The notes under the pieces were generated by a model. The model searched no databases and was not told the origin of the DNA. It saw only the letters and a list, made by a program, of their open reading frames with translations. The translations under genes were made by a program, and so were the position numbers. DNA of 31,657 nt from JBBITW01 sp037440525 (lineage in GTDB: Bacteria; Desulfobacterota; BSN033; UBA1163): NCBI GenBank assembly GCA_037440525.1, contig JBBITW010000017.1, positions 1 to 31,657 of the forward strand. The letters are read 5' to 3'. Of this stretch, positions 30,847-31,657 are shown in pieces. Numbering within the stretch: position 1 is the first letter of the stretch; the number at the start of each line of letters is the position of its first letter.

Positions 30847-31655
30847 AAAGGGAAGAAAAGGTAAGGGCGATCGTTGTTGGGGCTGCAGGTAAGATGGGGA
30901 GCCGTGTAATTCATATCATTCATGAAAACCCATTGATCGAACTTTACAGGGCAGTTGAAAGACCTGACCATCCTTCTATTGGAGCAGATATTGGAGAGAT
31001 CATCGGCCTTGGAAGATTATCCATACCGTTAGAGGGGAGATTGGTAGGTGATGGTGGGGATGTGATAATCAACTTCTCAAATCCCCAGGCATCTCTCGAG
31101 AGTTTAGGATTTGCCAGGGAGAAGGGGCTTGCCATAGTGATTGGCACAACTGGCTTCAGCAAAGATCAGATGGAGAAGATAAGAGAGTTTTCGAAAGATG
31201 TTAGATGTGTCATGGCTCCCAATATGAGTGTTGGTGTAAATGTGATGTTTAAGATTGTTCAGGAGATTGCAAAAATCTTAGGCCCAGATTATGATATAGA
31301 AATTCTTGAGGCCCATCACCGTTTGAAGAAGGATTCTCCAAGCGGGACTGCAATAAGACTCGGAGAGTTGATTGCAAATGCTATAGGAAGGGATTTTGGA
31401 AAGGTGGGTATTTATGGAAGAAGAGGGATGATTGGTGAGAGAAGCAGGGAGGAGATTGGAATGCAGGTCATACGTGCAGGAGATATTGTGGGAGAGCATA
31501 CAGTTATTTTTGGAGGGATAGGTGAGCGCTTGGAGATAATCCATCGTGCACACAGCCGTGATAATTTTGCTCGAGGGGCAATTAGGGCAGCCCTCTGGGT
31601 TTTGAATCAGCCAAATGGCCTCTACGACATGCAAAACGTCCTCGGCCTAAAATAA
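30843..31655 (+). CDS. dapB: 4-hydroxy-tetrahydrodipicolinate reductase
   Basis: DapB reduces hydroxy-tetrahydrodipicolinate with NAD(P)H in lysine/DAP synthesis. The dinucleotide motif VVGAAGKMGSR is at the N-terminus; VIGTTGF, APNMSVGVNVM, the substrate-binding EAHHRLKKDSPSGTA and the C-terminal RDNFARGAIRAALWV are complete. The ATG at 30843, after GGAGGAGG, overlaps the dapF stop; a longer frame from 30825 is not supported. The 270-aa length is normal, and the stop falls just inside the window end. Confidence 0.97.
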   Translation: MKREEKVRAIVVGAAGKMGSRVIHIIHENPLIELYRAVERPDHPSIGADIGEIIGLGRLSIPLEGRLVGDGGDVIINFSNPQASLESLGFAREKGLAIVIGTTGFSKDQMEKIREFSKDVRCVMAPNMSVGVNVMFKIVQEIAKILGPDYDIEILEAHHRLKKDSPSGTAIRLGELIANAIGRDFGKVGIYGRRGMIGERSREEIGMQVIRAGDIVGEHTVIFGGIGERLEIIHRAHSRDNFARGAIRAALWVLNQPNGLYDMQNVLGLK

Positions 31656-31657
31656 TT

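Overview
The window reads as a scaffold from an uncultured, moderately AT-rich Gram-negative anaerobe, most likely a Desulfobacterota (former Deltaproteobacteria) lineage. The order rsmG-parA-parB-bactofilin followed directly by an ATP synthase operon is characteristic of that group. Two predicted lipoproteins, signal peptides and an LptM-type motif beside lysA-dapF fit a diderm envelope. A run of 11 Ns inside atpA shows the sequence is a scaffolded assembly. TGA is an ordinary stop codon here (it ends atpF, atpG, dapF and others).

Layout. 120-2991 (+): rsmG, parA, parB and a bactofilin, i.e. rRNA methylation, chromosome partition and cytoskeleton. 3099-10110 (+): one F1Fo ATP synthase operon, atpI-B-E-(35-aa membrane protein)-F-H-A-G-D-C. 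Its subunits look to me closer to Chloroflexota proteins than to usual Desulfobacterota ones, and its c-subunit ion site is of the proton type. 10143-11959: two small nucleotidyltransferase modules on opposite strands, a canonical MntA/HepT toxin-antitoxin pair (+) and a DUF6036-like nucleotidyltransferase with an unknown 84-aa partner (-). Both have promoters so close to the start codon that the mRNAs should be almost leaderless. 11969-12514 (-): a lipoprotein. 12515-12941: a repeat-rich intergenic region ending in a consensus promoter framed by an inverted repeat.

12942-22266 (+): a catabolic block. A complete branched-chain-amino-acid-type ABC importer (livKHMGF) is followed by an acyl-CoA synthetase, a short-chain dehydrogenase and a molybdopterin (Mo or W) oxidoreductase. 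The natural reading is import of an organic acid, CoA activation, then redox chemistry; the substrate cannot be read from sequence. 22476-25175 (-): a single 899-codon gene fusing glycine-cleavage T-protein to serine hydroxymethyltransferase. 25234-25353 (-): a decayed yjbQ-like fragment. 25441-25992 (+): an exported protein joining a phage-type domain to a ComEA-like helix-hairpin-helix. 26301-28693 (+): maf, yggS (with an in-frame TGA) and a lipoprotein with an LptM-like N-terminus. 28756-31655 (+): lysA-dapF-dapB, the lysine/diaminopimelate pathway.

Structure beyond genes. Two related inverted-repeat elements (about 22287-22457 and 26042-26203) share ends with core AATTGAG(C/T)GAT and an internal GC-rich hairpin. 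A promoter-bearing repeat occurs upstream of both livK and maf. I saw no tRNA, rRNA, CRISPR array, parS site, transposase or prophage. The best candidates for something undescribed are the 35-aa protein inside the atp operon, the DUF6036-like/84-aa pair, the GcvT-GlyA fusion and the inverted repeat around the liv promoter.
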